6,542 bases of DNA from JBHJHK01 sp050330975 (lineage in GTDB: Bacteria > Pseudomonadota > Gammaproteobacteria > Competibacterales > Competibacteraceae): contig JBHJHK010000241.1 in NCBI GenBank assembly GCA_050330975.1, positions 1 to 6,542 of the forward strand, given 5' to 3'. The position numbers and the translations under genes are program-made. The notes beneath the pieces are model-generated. The model was given only the letters and a program-made list of their open reading frames with translations. It was not told where the DNA came from and searched no databases. Positions 1-6,151 of the stretch are shown here, piece after piece. How positions within the stretch are numbered: position 1 is the first letter of the stretch; each line of letters opens with the position of its first letter.

Positions 1-496
1 CCTGGGCGGCGCGGCGGGTGTAGGCCATCTCCAAAGGCGACTTGCACTGGCGCAGGCCGTCCACCAACCCCGAGGCATCGGTCCACTGGGCCCGGGCCGT
101 GCGCCCCTGGAGACTCTCGGCGATGGCGGCAGTGAGGAACAAACTGCGCTTTTCCAAGCCGAGCTTCCCCGTGGCCAAGCCCAATTCCGCCAACGCCGCC
201 GCCGCCACTTGGCCGGGATCTTCGCCGTCGCCGTGGCCGATAAAGCGGGCATTGGTCACCTGGTTGGCCACGGTAATGCCCTCCATGGCTCGACAGATGA
301 GGGTCATGGTTCCCTGTTGGGGGACGATGAGCAAATGGCAGGCGAAGAAGCCCCAGTGGTCCAAGCCCGTGAGGTAGTAGATGTTTTCCGGCACGCTGAC
401 CACTAGGGCATCCAGATCGCCCCGGGCCAGGGCCCCCTGGACGTTGGCGAGGCGTTGGGCCAGCTCGGCGGCGGGAAAGACGGGATCGGTGCCCAT
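1..496 (-). CDS. M24-family (creatinase/Xaa-Pro peptidase fold) protein, N-terminal part
   Basis: The gene reads leftward from an ATG at 496 and leaves the window after 165 codons, so the C-terminal half is missing. Residues about 11-150 look like the creatinase N-terminal domain. The hallmark is PENIYYLTGLDHWGFF at residues 36-51, and the interdomain linker LRQCKSPLEMAYTRRAA lies near residues 148-164. The metal-binding M24 catalytic domain (the two Asp, His and two Glu ligands) lies beyond the edge and cannot be checked. Family members hydrolyse Xaa-Pro bonds, creatine or, in DoeA/EutD, the ectoine ring. Divergence from an ectoine importer makes a role in ectoine breakdown plausible, but this is inference from context; a general dipeptidase is the alternative. 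No other in-frame start lies close upstream, and the ribosome site (GGA, 8-10 bases upstream) is weak. Fold assignment is firm; substrate is not. Confidence 0.85.
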   Translation of the reverse strand, partial: MGTDPVFPAAELAQRLANVQGALARGDLDALVVSVPENIYYLTGLDHWGFFACHLLIVPQQGTMTLICRAMEGITVANQVTNARFIGHGDGEDPGQVAAAALAELGLATGKLGLEKRSLFLTAAIAESLQGRTARAQWTDASGLVDGLRQCKSPLEMAYTRRAAQ

Positions 497-544
497 GGCG
501 AGTTCCGGGGGATGATGGGGGAATAGGCCAGTCTGTCCTGGGAA

Positions 545-574
545 AACCTAGGTGGCCCCCGGGGGCTTTGTCAA
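545..574 (-). promoter_or_regulatory. Putative sigma70-like promoter of the M24 gene with palindrome in spacer
   Basis: On the minus strand a perfect TTGACA (574 down to 569) is followed by an 18-base spacer and TAGGTT (550 down to 545), which keeps the T1, A2 and T6 of a -10 box. The predicted start of transcription would be near 538, giving a leader of about 40 bases before the ATG at 496. The spacer contains the perfect 12-base palindrome GCCCCCGGGGGC (555-566), a position where a bound protein could block or distort the promoter. The -35 is strong and the -10 weak, so this is a prediction only. Confidence 0.45.
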
Positions 575-627
575 CGTCTCGACGTCGCCCCGAGGTATCT
601 TTGCAATTCCCCCGGGGGGTGACTAGG
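547..627. repeat. Inverted repeat pair in the divergent control region
   Basis: The arm at 547-565 (CCTAGGTGGCCCCCGGGGG) and the reverse complement of the arm at 609-627 (CCTAGTCACCCCCCGGGGG) agree at 15 of 19 positions. A 43-base gap separates them. Each arm contains a C5G5 core that is itself palindromic, plus an outward CTAGG that forms part of a proposed -10 region. Such paired sites are typical of operators shared by divergent genes. GC-rich DNA produces C/G runs often, but the extra CCTAG match at the same distance is less easily explained by base composition. Confidence 0.5.
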
Positions 628-629
628 CT
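601..629 (+). promoter_or_regulatory. Putative promoter of the ehuBCDA operon with the same palindrome in spacer
   Basis: TTGCAA (601-606), a 17-base spacer and TAGGCT (624-629) form a weak sigma70-like promoter pointing toward ehuB. The spacer carries CCCCCGGGGG (609-618), so its layout copies that of the opposing promoter at 545-574. Transcription from it would start near 636 and leave a leader of about 98 bases that includes the 8-bp tandem repeat. Each box on its own is poor; the matched architecture is the main reason for the call. Confidence 0.35.
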
Positions 630-680
630 CAGGGGAGTTGCACTCTCCGACTTCGTCCCACGCCATATTGTCATTTTAGC

Positions 681-718
681 CATCTCGCCATCTCGCCATC
701 TCGCCATCTCGCCATCTC
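681..718 (+). repeat. 8-bp tandem repeat (CATCTCGC, four full copies plus six bases)
   Basis: The unit CATCTCGC occurs at 681-688, 689-696, 697-704 and 705-712 without a mismatch, followed by CATCTC at 713-718. The array ends directly against the AGAGGA ribosome-binding site of ehuB at 719-724. It lies between the proposed operon promoter and the start codon, so it would form part of the mRNA leader. Unit length and perfection make it a candidate for slipped-strand copy-number change. It is outside any accepted coding region. Confidence 0.9.
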
Positions 719-733
719 AGAGGACCCCCGCCG

Positions 734-1579
734 ATGAAGATCCCTGCCTTCGCCATGACCGCCGCCATCATCCTGGGCCTGGCTTTGCCCGGCACCGCGG
801 CTGTGGCGGATTCCATCATGGCACGCCTCGAAGCCGGCCAGCCCATCCGCATCGGTTTTGCCAACGAGGTACCCTGGGCCTACCCCGGGGAGGACAATCA
901 ACCCCTGGGCTTTGCCAATGTCCACACCCTGGGGGTGCTGGAGGCCATGGGTCACACCGACATCGAACCCGTGGTCACCGAGTGGGGGGGCTTGATCCCC
1001 GGCCTCAAGGCCAACCGCTTCGACATCATCACCGGGGGGATGTACATCCTGGAGAGCCGCTGTGAAAACGTCAGCTTCGCCGAACCCATGGGGGTCTTTG
1101 GCGACGCCTTTCTGGTGCCCGCCGGCAATCCCAAGGGCATTGAGACCTATCGAGATATCAAAGCCCAAGACGCCGTGCTGGTCACCGGCGCCGGCTTTAA
1201 CGTGGGGGAATTCGCCACGCGCGAGGGCATTCCCGACGCCAATATCATGCAGGTGCCCGGGCCCACGGAAATCTTGGCCGCCGTGCGGGCCGGCCGGGCC
1301 GACGCCGGGGGCTTGACCTTCTTCACCGCCCGAAATTTATCCGAGCAAAGTGGCGGCGCCGTTGATGTCACCGACCCCTCGAAACTCCCCGAGTGGACCT
1401 TGAACTGGGTGGGCATCGCCTTTCGCCCCGGGGATACCGAGTTTCTCGAGGCCTTTAACGCCGCCCAGGCCGAGTACCTGGGGTCGGAGGCCATGCTGGA
1501 AGCCGTGGCCGAGTTTGGCTACACCGAGTCGCAACTCCCCGGCGACGCCACGACGGCCTACGCCTGCGCCAACCGCTGA
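734..1579 (+). CDS. ehuB: Ectoine/hydroxyectoine ABC transporter, periplasmic substrate-binding protein EhuB
   Basis: This 281-residue protein is the solute receptor of an Ehu-type importer and should act in the periplasm. Residues 1-25 form a signal peptide (Lys2, hydrophobic core, cleavage likely after AVA at 23-25). The mature part is a family-3 amino-acid-type binding protein with strong EhuB features: IGFANEVPWAY (40-50), TEWGGLIPGLK (82-92), RFDIITGGMYI (95-105) and GRAD (187-190). Glu45, Trp48, Trp84, Tyr104 and Arg109 fall, all at the same offset of 24, on the positions I recall as the ligand contacts of the Sinorhizobium meliloti EhuB structure, with altered aromatics. The only two mature cysteines, Cys110 and Cys278, might form a disulfide. 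The ATG at 734 has AGAGGA nine bases upstream. It is the first gene of a four-gene operon, with 58 bases before ehuC. A related amino-acid ligand cannot be excluded. Confidence 0.9.
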   Translation: MKIPAFAMTAAIILGLALPGTAAVADSIMARLEAGQPIRIGFANEVPWAYPGEDNQPLGFANVHTLGVLEAMGHTDIEPVVTEWGGLIPGLKANRFDIITGGMYILESRCENVSFAEPMGVFGDAFLVPAGNPKGIETYRDIKAQDAVLVTGAGFNVGEFATREGIPDANIMQVPGPTEILAAVRAGRADAGGLTFFTARNLSEQSGGAVDVTDPSKLPEWTLNWVGIAFRPGDTEFLEAFNAAQAEYLGSEAMLEAVAEFGYTESQLPGDATTAYACANR

Positions 1580-1637
1580 TGGCCTTCGGGTCAGTCTATC
1601 CCTTTGAGTCCATGGGGAACGTCCCGGGGGACTTTGG

Positions 1638-2303
1638 ATGTCCCTGCTCGAGTTCTTGACCCAGTACGGTGGCCGGTTTGTCACCGGCACCTGGGTCACG
1701 GTACAACAGACGGCCCTGGCGGCCCTCCTGGCGGTGTCGATCGCCGCTGTCATGGGGCTCATGCGGCTGTCCTCCCACTGGCCCTTGCGGGCCACCGCCG
1801 GGGTCTACATCGAGATTTTTCGCGGCACGTCGCTATTGGTCCAGCTGTACTGGATTTTCTTTGTCTTGCCCTTGTTGGGGTTGACCCTGGACAAGTTTTG
1901 GGCCGGCTTTATGGCCGTGGGGATGAATTTGGGGGCCTATGGCGCCGAAGTGGTCCGCGGCGCCATCCAGGCGGTGCCCCGGGGTCAGTTTGAGGCCGCC
2001 TACGCCCTCGGCATGACCCCGTTGACCCGCATGGGCCGGATTATCTTTCCCCAAGCCCTGTTGATCATGATTCCCCCCTGGGGCAACTTATTCATCGAGC
2101 TTTTAAAGGCTACGGCCTTGGTGTCGCTGATTTCCGTGGCGGATCTCATGTTCCAGGCCAAGCAGATCAACAGCACGACCTTTTTGTCCGTCCAGGCCTT
2201 TGGGGTGGCCTTGCTGATCTACTACATCCTGGCCCGGCTGGTGATCACCCCGGGGATGCGAAGCTTGGAAGCCATGCTGGCCCGCAAGATGGGTCGGGCC
2301 TAG
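1638..2303 (+). CDS. ehuC: Ectoine/hydroxyectoine ABC transporter permease EhuC
   Basis: This 221-residue inner-membrane protein belongs to the His/Glu/Gln/Arg/opine (HisMQ-type) permease family and would form half of the channel together with EhuD. Hydrophobic segments appear near residues 22-41, 63-82, 88-107, 141-172 and 185-204. The conserved cytoplasmic EAA loop, which docks on the ATPase, reads EAAYALGMTPLTRMGRIIFP at 119-138. The upstream stretch GTSLLVQLYWIFF (63-75) and the GAYGAEVVRGAIQAVPRGQ region (99-117) are typical of the family. The start is the ATG at 1638, preceded by GGGGGACT ending four bases before it. Family membership is clear; the name EhuC rests on the neighbouring ehuB and ehuA. 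No truncation or odd residue is apparent. Confidence 0.9.
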   Translation: MSLLEFLTQYGGRFVTGTWVTVQQTALAALLAVSIAAVMGLMRLSSHWPLRATAGVYIEIFRGTSLLVQLYWIFFVLPLLGLTLDKFWAGFMAVGMNLGAYGAEVVRGAIQAVPRGQFEAAYALGMTPLTRMGRIIFPQALLIMIPPWGNLFIELLKATALVSLISVADLMFQAKQINSTTFLSVQAFGVALLIYYILARLVITPGMRSLEAMLARKMGRA

Positions 2304-2321
2304 GATCTGGGGGGACTCGCG

Positions 2322-2996
2322 GTGTTCGACTGGCGCTGGGATTTTGCCCTGGAGATTTTGCCGCGGCTATTAATGGCCACCCTCAACACCCTGTTGGCCG
2401 CCGGCATCGGCTATGGTATCGCCCTGGGGGTGGGGTTGGTGTTCGCCCTGGCCCAACGCACCCCCCACCGGGTCGTCACCCTGGGGGTGCGGGAGCTGGT
2501 GGAGTTCATCCGCTCCACCCCCTTGGTGCTGCAGATCTTCTTTGTGTTTTACGTCGGCCCCCAGTTTGGGGTGCGCCTGTCGCCCTGGACGTCGGGGATG
2601 ATCGCCATTGGCCTCCACTACGCCGCCTATTTATCCGAGGTCTACCGGGCGGGCCTCGACGCCGTGCCCAAGGGCCAGTGGGAGGCCTGTCGGGCCCTCA
2701 ACCTCAGCGTCTATCGCAGCTATTTTCGCATCATCATCCCCCAGGCGTTGCCGGCCAGTTTGCCGGGGATGGGCAATTATTTGATCGGCATTTTCAAAGA
2801 CACCCCGTTGTTATCGGTGATTGCCGTGGCGGAACTGATGCACACCGCCAACGCCATCGGCGCGGAGAACTACCGCTTTTTGGAGCCCTACACCCTGGTG
2901 GGGGTGATTTTCTTGGCCATTTCCCTCCCGGCGGCGGCGGGCTTGCGCTGGTTGGAGGCCCGGGTCCGTCGGGGCTTGGGGCTGTCGAAATCGTGA
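2322..2996 (+). CDS. ehuD: Ectoine/hydroxyectoine ABC transporter permease EhuD
   Basis: This is the second HisMQ-type permease of the importer (224 residues), pairing with EhuC in the inner membrane. Hydrophobic segments lie near 15-44, 66-86, 92-104, 150-172 and 191-209. RSTPLVLQIFFVFY is at 64-77, and the EAA loop spans 119-142 (QWEACRALNLSVYRSYFRII, then IPQA), with the Glu-Ala pair intact. It begins with GTG at 2322, preceded by GGGGGGACT that stops four bases before the codon, the same arrangement as in ehuC. It follows ehuC by 18 bases, and its TGA stop lies just upstream of the ehuA ribosome site, which suggests coupled translation. The two permeases are clearly related but differ in length and sequence, so they are a heterodimer rather than a recent duplication. 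Confidence 0.9.
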   Translation: MFDWRWDFALEILPRLLMATLNTLLAAGIGYGIALGVGLVFALAQRTPHRVVTLGVRELVEFIRSTPLVLQIFFVFYVGPQFGVRLSPWTSGMIAIGLHYAAYLSEVYRAGLDAVPKGQWEACRALNLSVYRSYFRIIIPQALPASLPGMGNYLIGIFKDTPLLSVIAVAELMHTANAIGAENYRFLEPYTLVGVIFLAISLPAAAGLRWLEARVRRGLGLSKS

Positions 2997-2997
2997 C

Positions 2998-3002
2998 GGA
3001 GG
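2998..3002 (+). promoter_or_regulatory. Shine-Dalgarno that fixes the ehuA start
   Basis: GGAGG begins one base after the ehuD stop codon and lies eight bases before the GTG at 3011. The spacing is ideal, so GTG 3011 is preferred over GTG 2993, which overlaps the ehuD stop and lacks a good site, and over ATG 3065, which would leave only one residue before the first beta strand. Ribosomes terminating on ehuD would cover this site, favouring translational coupling. Confidence 0.7.
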
Positions 3003-3010
3003 ACCTCGCC

Positions 3011-3829
3011 GTGGATGTCGGCTCTACCCCCTATCCCCTACAACTCGACGGCCCCGGACGGCCCATGGTGCGGTTCGCCAACGTCACCAAGCGCTACGGC
3101 GCGTTGACGGTCCTCGACGCCCTCAATTTGGACATTGCGCCCAATGAAATGGTGTCCATCATCGGCCCGTCGGGCTCGGGCAAGACCACGGTGTTGCGGC
3201 TGCTCATGACCCTGGAGACCCTCGACGAGGGGGTGATCTACGTCGACGGTCAGCCCCTGACCCACATGCCCCGGGGCCATCGGTTGGTGAAGGCCAGTCG
3301 CCGCCATCTGCGCCAGGGGCGGATGAACATCGGCATGGTGTTTCAGCACTTCAACCTCTTTCCCCACCTGACAGCCCTGGAAAACTGCATGGAGGCACCG
3401 GTCCAGGTGTTGGGCCTGAGCAAGGCCGAGGCCCGGGAACGGTCGTTGGAGTTGTTGGCCTTGGTGGGGTTGGCGGAGAAGCGGGACGAGCACCCCGCCC
3501 GGCTGTCGGGGGGGCAACAGCAGCGGGTGGCCATCGCCCGGGCCTTGGCCATGCGGCCCAAGGTGATGTTGTTGGACGAGGTGACCTCGGCGCTGGACCC
3601 AGAGGTCATCGGCGAAGTGCTAAACGTCATCCGCCAGCTCAACCGCGACCACCATTTGACCATGTTGATGGTGACCCACCAAATGGGCTTCGCCAAAGAA
3701 ATCTCCGACCGGGTATGCTTTTTCTTCGACGGCCACATCGTGGAACAGGGGGCGCCGGAACAGCTGTTTGGCTCCCCCGAAAACGAGCGCACCCGGCAAT
3801 TTCTCCACGCGGTGTTGGATGCGGGGTAG
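3011..3829 (+). CDS. ehuA: Ectoine/hydroxyectoine ABC transporter ATP-binding protein EhuA
   Basis: This 272-residue cytoplasmic ATPase drives import through EhuCD. All nucleotide-binding motifs are intact: Walker A GPSGSGKTT (52-60), Q-loop Gln112 in MVFQHFNLFPH, signature LSGGQQQR (165-172), Walker B VMLLDE (185-190), D-loop SALD (193-196) and H-loop His223. An insertion before the Q-loop, with LTHM at 83-86 and LVKASRRHLRQGRMNIG at 92-108, replaces the shorter segment of ordinary polar amino-acid ATPases. It matches what I recall of EhuA proteins, which strengthens the ectoine assignment. The start is GTG 3011, chosen for the GGAGG eight bases upstream; the frame stays open far upstream, but that sequence is the shadow of ehuD. 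It is the last gene of the operon, and 111 bases separate it from the next gene. Confidence 0.92.
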   Translation: MDVGSTPYPLQLDGPGRPMVRFANVTKRYGALTVLDALNLDIAPNEMVSIIGPSGSGKTTVLRLLMTLETLDEGVIYVDGQPLTHMPRGHRLVKASRRHLRQGRMNIGMVFQHFNLFPHLTALENCMEAPVQVLGLSKAEARERSLELLALVGLAEKRDEHPARLSGGQQQRVAIARALAMRPKVMLLDEVTSALDPEVIGEVLNVIRQLNRDHHLTMLMVTHQMGFAKEISDRVCFFFDGHIVEQGAPEQLFGSPENERTRQFLHAVLDAG

Positions 3830-3845
3830 GGGTTTCTCCAGACCC
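3830..3845 (+). other. Small stem-loop just after ehuA
   Basis: GGGTTT (3830-3835) can pair with AGACCC (3840-3845) across a four-base loop, using one G-U pair. It sits immediately after the ehuA stop codon, but no run of T follows, so it is not a convincing Rho-independent terminator. It might stabilise the mRNA end or be chance. The rest of the gap to 3940 holds only an A/T-richer patch (3856-3876, including TATAGG) without a matching -35, and the ribosome site GAGGT at 3928-3932. Confidence 0.2.
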
Positions 3846-3940
3846 AGCGGAATGGATTAACTTGGTATAGGGTAACTGCGCCCAAGGCCACGGCGAGCCA
3901 TCCAACGCCCCTTTCCTCCTCCACTCCGAGGTCCTTTGCT

Positions 3941-4924
3941 GTGAACCGCGCCTCTATCCCCTTGCCCGAAGTCGAGGCCCTGCGCCAGCGCCTCAATCGC
4001 CTGCGCCGCCACCTGAGTCAATACTTCGTCGCCAAGGACGAGGTGGTGGATCTCATGGTGCTGTGCACCCTGGTCCAAGAGCCGTTGTTGTTGGTGGGCA
4101 AACCCGGCACTGGCAAGTCGGATCTGGTGGTGAAGTTTTGCCAGGCCCTGGGGTTGGGGGATGGGGAGTACTTTGAGTACATGCTCACCAAGTTCACCGA
4201 ACCCGGGGAGATCCTGGGCCCGGTGGATATCAACCTCCTCAAGGAGGGTCGCTACTGGCGGCGCACCGCCGCCAAGCTCCCCGAGGCCCGGGTGGTGTTC
4301 TTAGACGAGATCTTTAAGTCCAACTCGGCGATCCTCAACACCCTCCTCACGGTGATCAACGAGCGCAAGTTCTATCAAGACGGCCAGCCGGTGGCCATTC
4401 CCATGGTGATGTTGTTTGCCGCCGCCAACGAGATTCCCGAATTTGGCGAGTTGGCCGCCCTAGTGGATCGCTTTGTCCTCAAGGTGGAGAGCGAGCCGGT
4501 GCGGGAGACCCACTTTGAAGACCTCATCGACAAGGGCCTGCGCAACGAGGGGTTTCGGGTATTCAACCAGCGGCCCTGGGTGGGTCAGGCCAGCCTCGAC
4601 GATTTTATCGCCCTCAAAGCCCACTTCGACCGTCAGCTTCTCACCGAGGAGCGCCTGGAGGCCGGGCCGGTGGGGGATGGGTTTCCCGAAGGCGAGTTTT
4701 TGTTGTTCAAGCGCATCTTGAACACCCTGGCCAAGGAAGACCGCATCAGTGTCACCGACCGCAAGGTGATCAAGCTCTACAAGTTGCTCCGGGCCTGGGC
4801 ATTTTTGGACCACGGCGGCGGGGTGCGGCGAGCCGATCTGCGGCTGTTGCGCTACATCGCCGACCGGCTCCAGGACTTTGCCCCGGTGCGGGAGAAGGTG
4901 GACAGTCTACTGCAGTTGGATTGA
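3941..4924 (+). CDS. MoxR/RavA-family AAA+ ATPase
   Basis: This 327-residue cytoplasmic AAA+ ATPase resembles the RavA branch of the MoxR family, whose members act as chaperone-like motors, usually with a von Willebrand factor A (VWA) domain partner. Walker A is GKPGTGKS (53-60), Walker B VVFLDE (118-123), sensor 1 Asn163 in AAANE, the arginine finger Arg177 in LVDRF, and a likely sensor 2 Arg274 in VTDRK. The segment TKFTEPGEILGPVDI (83-97) is a strong family mark. After the lid, residues 280-327 form a short helical tail, so the long C-terminal region of E. coli RavA is absent. GTG 3941 has GAGGT eight bases upstream. No VWA gene follows: the next gene is convergent and encodes a transporter. 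Its substrate is unknown, and a link to the ectoine operon is only positional. Confidence 0.88.
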   Translation: MNRASIPLPEVEALRQRLNRLRRHLSQYFVAKDEVVDLMVLCTLVQEPLLLVGKPGTGKSDLVVKFCQALGLGDGEYFEYMLTKFTEPGEILGPVDINLLKEGRYWRRTAAKLPEARVVFLDEIFKSNSAILNTLLTVINERKFYQDGQPVAIPMVMLFAAANEIPEFGELAALVDRFVLKVESEPVRETHFEDLIDKGLRNEGFRVFNQRPWVGQASLDDFIALKAHFDRQLLTEERLEAGPVGDGFPEGEFLLFKRILNTLAKEDRISVTDRKVIKLYKLLRAWAFLDHGGGVRRADLRLLRYIADRLQDFAPVREKVDSLLQLD

Positions 4925-4948
4925 GGGGGGCGACACCACCCTTCCCGG

Positions 4949-5833
4949 TCATGGGCGCCCCGCCCACAGGTTGTAGAGATTGCCGGCGATGATGAGCCCC
5001 GCGCCGAGGAAGACCACCACCTCCAGGGCCTCGCTGTAGAACAGCGCGCCGACGAAGGCCAGGGCAGGCAACCGCAGGTAGTCGAGGGGTGCCACGATGG
5101 CGATGGGCGCGCTCGCCAGGGCGCGCGTGAGGCTGAAGTGGGCGCTCAGGCCACTGAGGCCGATGGCGAGTACCCAAGGTACCAGGGCGGCCGAGAACAG
5201 TGTCGGCCCTCCCGCTGGCAACGTGCAGAGCAACCCCAGGACCATCTGGGTCAGATTCATCCAGAACAGAATCGTGAGGGTGGTGTCCTCCCGGGCGAGG
5301 CGCTTGGTGACGAGGTTGGTGAGGGCAAAGGAGACCGCTGCGGCCAGGGCCGCGCCGTGGCCGAGGGCAAGGGGCGAGAGCCCGGGCCGGGTCACCACCA
5401 GCACACCGACAAACCCCAGCCCCGCCGCGATGACGCCCGGGCGCGTGATCCGCTCGCCGAGGAGCAATGGCGCCAGGACCGCCATCCAGATGGGGCTGGT
5501 CAGCTCCAGGGCTTGCATCTGGGCGAGGGGAATCGTGGCAATGGCATAGAGCCAGGCGTTTTGCCCGGCGAAGTGCACGACGTTGCGCACGGCGTGCTCC
5601 CCTGGGCGCCCACTGGCCACCGCGAGCCGGCCGTGGATGGCCCACACCACCCCCGCGACCACGACGAGGCCAATGGCCGAGCGGTAAACCATGATTTCGT
5701 GGGGCCATAGCTCGGCCGACAACTCGCGCCCAGCGACGGCCATGAAGGCGAACGACACGATGGAAAACGCCATCCAGACGACGGCGGCACCGAGGTTGCA
5801 CTTCGCCAGGGGAGGGGCTGTGGCCTCGTTCAC
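4949..5833 (-). CDS. EamA/DMT-superfamily membrane transporter
   Basis: This roughly 294-residue, very hydrophobic protein has about ten membrane segments arranged as two EamA repeats, the layout of drug/metabolite exporters in the inner membrane. The first repeat ends with the family-like LTSPIWMAVLAPLLLGERI; the second has SAPIAIVAPLDYLRLPALAF and ends in ALFYSEAL, where many relatives have a Gly-Glu pair. The frame is open to a TTG at 5866, but I prefer GTG at 5833: it leaves a short cytoplasmic tail before the first membrane helix, and GTG is used elsewhere in this window. Neither start has a good ribosome site, so this is uncertain. The gene converges on the MoxR-type gene with a 24-base gap that holds no clear terminator. 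EamA proteins export varied metabolites, and nothing here identifies the substrate. Confidence 0.88.
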   Translation of the reverse strand: MNEATAPPLAKCNLGAAVVWMAFSIVSFAFMAVAGRELSAELWPHEIMVYRSAIGLVVVAGVVWAIHGRLAVASGRPGEHAVRNVVHFAGQNAWLYAIATIPLAQMQALELTSPIWMAVLAPLLLGERITRPGVIAAGLGFVGVLVVTRPGLSPLALGHGAALAAAVSFALTNLVTKRLAREDTTLTILFWMNLTQMVLGLLCTLPAGGPTLFSAALVPWVLAIGLSGLSAHFSLTRALASAPIAIVAPLDYLRLPALAFVGALFYSEALEVVVFLGAGLIIAGNLYNLWAGRP

Positions 5834-5962
5834 ACGGCAAATCCGGGGTGTCCGTCCTTCGGCCAACCGTCTCGACTGCTGTGTGTTTCCATTGACCCTC
5901 GGTTATCGCCGCGCCATCGCGGCACAAGGAACGCTTACGGCGCGGCGCTCAGGGGGGTCATT
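5834..5962 (-). other. Upstream region of the EamA gene, no gene seen
   Basis: This stretch should contain the promoter of the minus-strand transporter. On the minus strand I see TTGTGC (5926 down to 5921) and, 14 bases later, GATAAC (5906 down to 5901). The spacing is too short for a good sigma70 promoter, so I do not call one. The overlapping open frames are biased, low-information sequence without recognisable domains. Confidence 0.3.
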
Positions 5963-6151
5963 CTACACGGTTGTACCCGACGGATTGGGGCGATGAGGCT
6001 CTTTTGGAGGCGCCGTGGACCTCGGCAACTGCCGGCTCAAGTCGATGTCAGTGGCGCGGGTTTCGTCGAGGCTGAGGACGCCATTGCCGTTGGTATCGAT
6101 GGCCCCAAACAGTTCGTCGACATGGGCGTCGACCACCTCGAATAACTCCAC
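5963..6151 (-). pseudogene. Tandem EF-hand protein, probably a 5'-truncated or decayed remnant
   Basis: The minus-strand frame encodes a canonical calcium-binding EF-hand loop, DTNGNGVLSLDE (6097 down to 6062), with Asp1, Asn3, Asn5, Ser9 and Glu12 in place. Twenty-five residues earlier in the same frame, upstream of the nominal GTG start at 6151, lies a second loop, AGNGDGVVELFE (6172 down to 6137). It fits the pattern except that the first ligand Asp is Ala. The 25-residue repeat distance is usual for small bacterial EF-hand proteins. Upstream the frame stays open only to a TGA at 6295-6293 and has no ATG, GTG or TTG before 6151, so a start there would cut the first EF-hand. No signal peptide is visible, and the tail after the second loop is proline-rich. 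I read this as a remnant whose 5' end was lost or frameshifted. A short functional protein is the less likely alternative. Confidence 0.55.

Noticed and set aside
668..673. TTGTCA as -35 of an ehuB promoter
   Set aside because: Five of six bases match, but at 16-18 bases downstream lies only the CATCTCGC repeat, with nothing like a -10 box.
568..1065. Plus-strand open frame of 165 codons across the control region and ehuB start
   Set aside because: It reads through the 8-bp repeat and the ehuB signal peptide in another frame, with His/Pro/Gly-rich low-information sequence.
1580..1637. Attenuating hairpin between ehuB and ehuC
   Set aside because: GTCCCGGGGGAC (1621-1632) is a short near-palindrome overlapping the ribosome site; the two-base loop is too tight to form a convincing hairpin.
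2678..3010. Upstream extension of ehuA to a 383-codon protein
   Set aside because: The extra part overlaps the ehuD gene out of frame, and a good GGAGG lies eight bases before GTG 3011, giving the usual family length.
4925..4948. Possible bidirectional terminator between the convergent genes
   Set aside because: The 24-base gap has G and C runs but no stem with adequate pairing and no T run on either strand.
5138..5710. Plus-strand open frame of 190 codons opposite the EamA gene
   Set aside because: Highly polar, Gly/Arg/Gln-rich antisense sequence without domains; the opposite strand has a well-formed transporter.
4770..5927. A 385-codon open frame on the minus strand across the EamA gene
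   Set aside because: It is Arg/Pro/Gly-rich, without domain or membrane pattern, and covers the clearly hydrophobic EamA frame; a shadow of GC-rich coding sequence.
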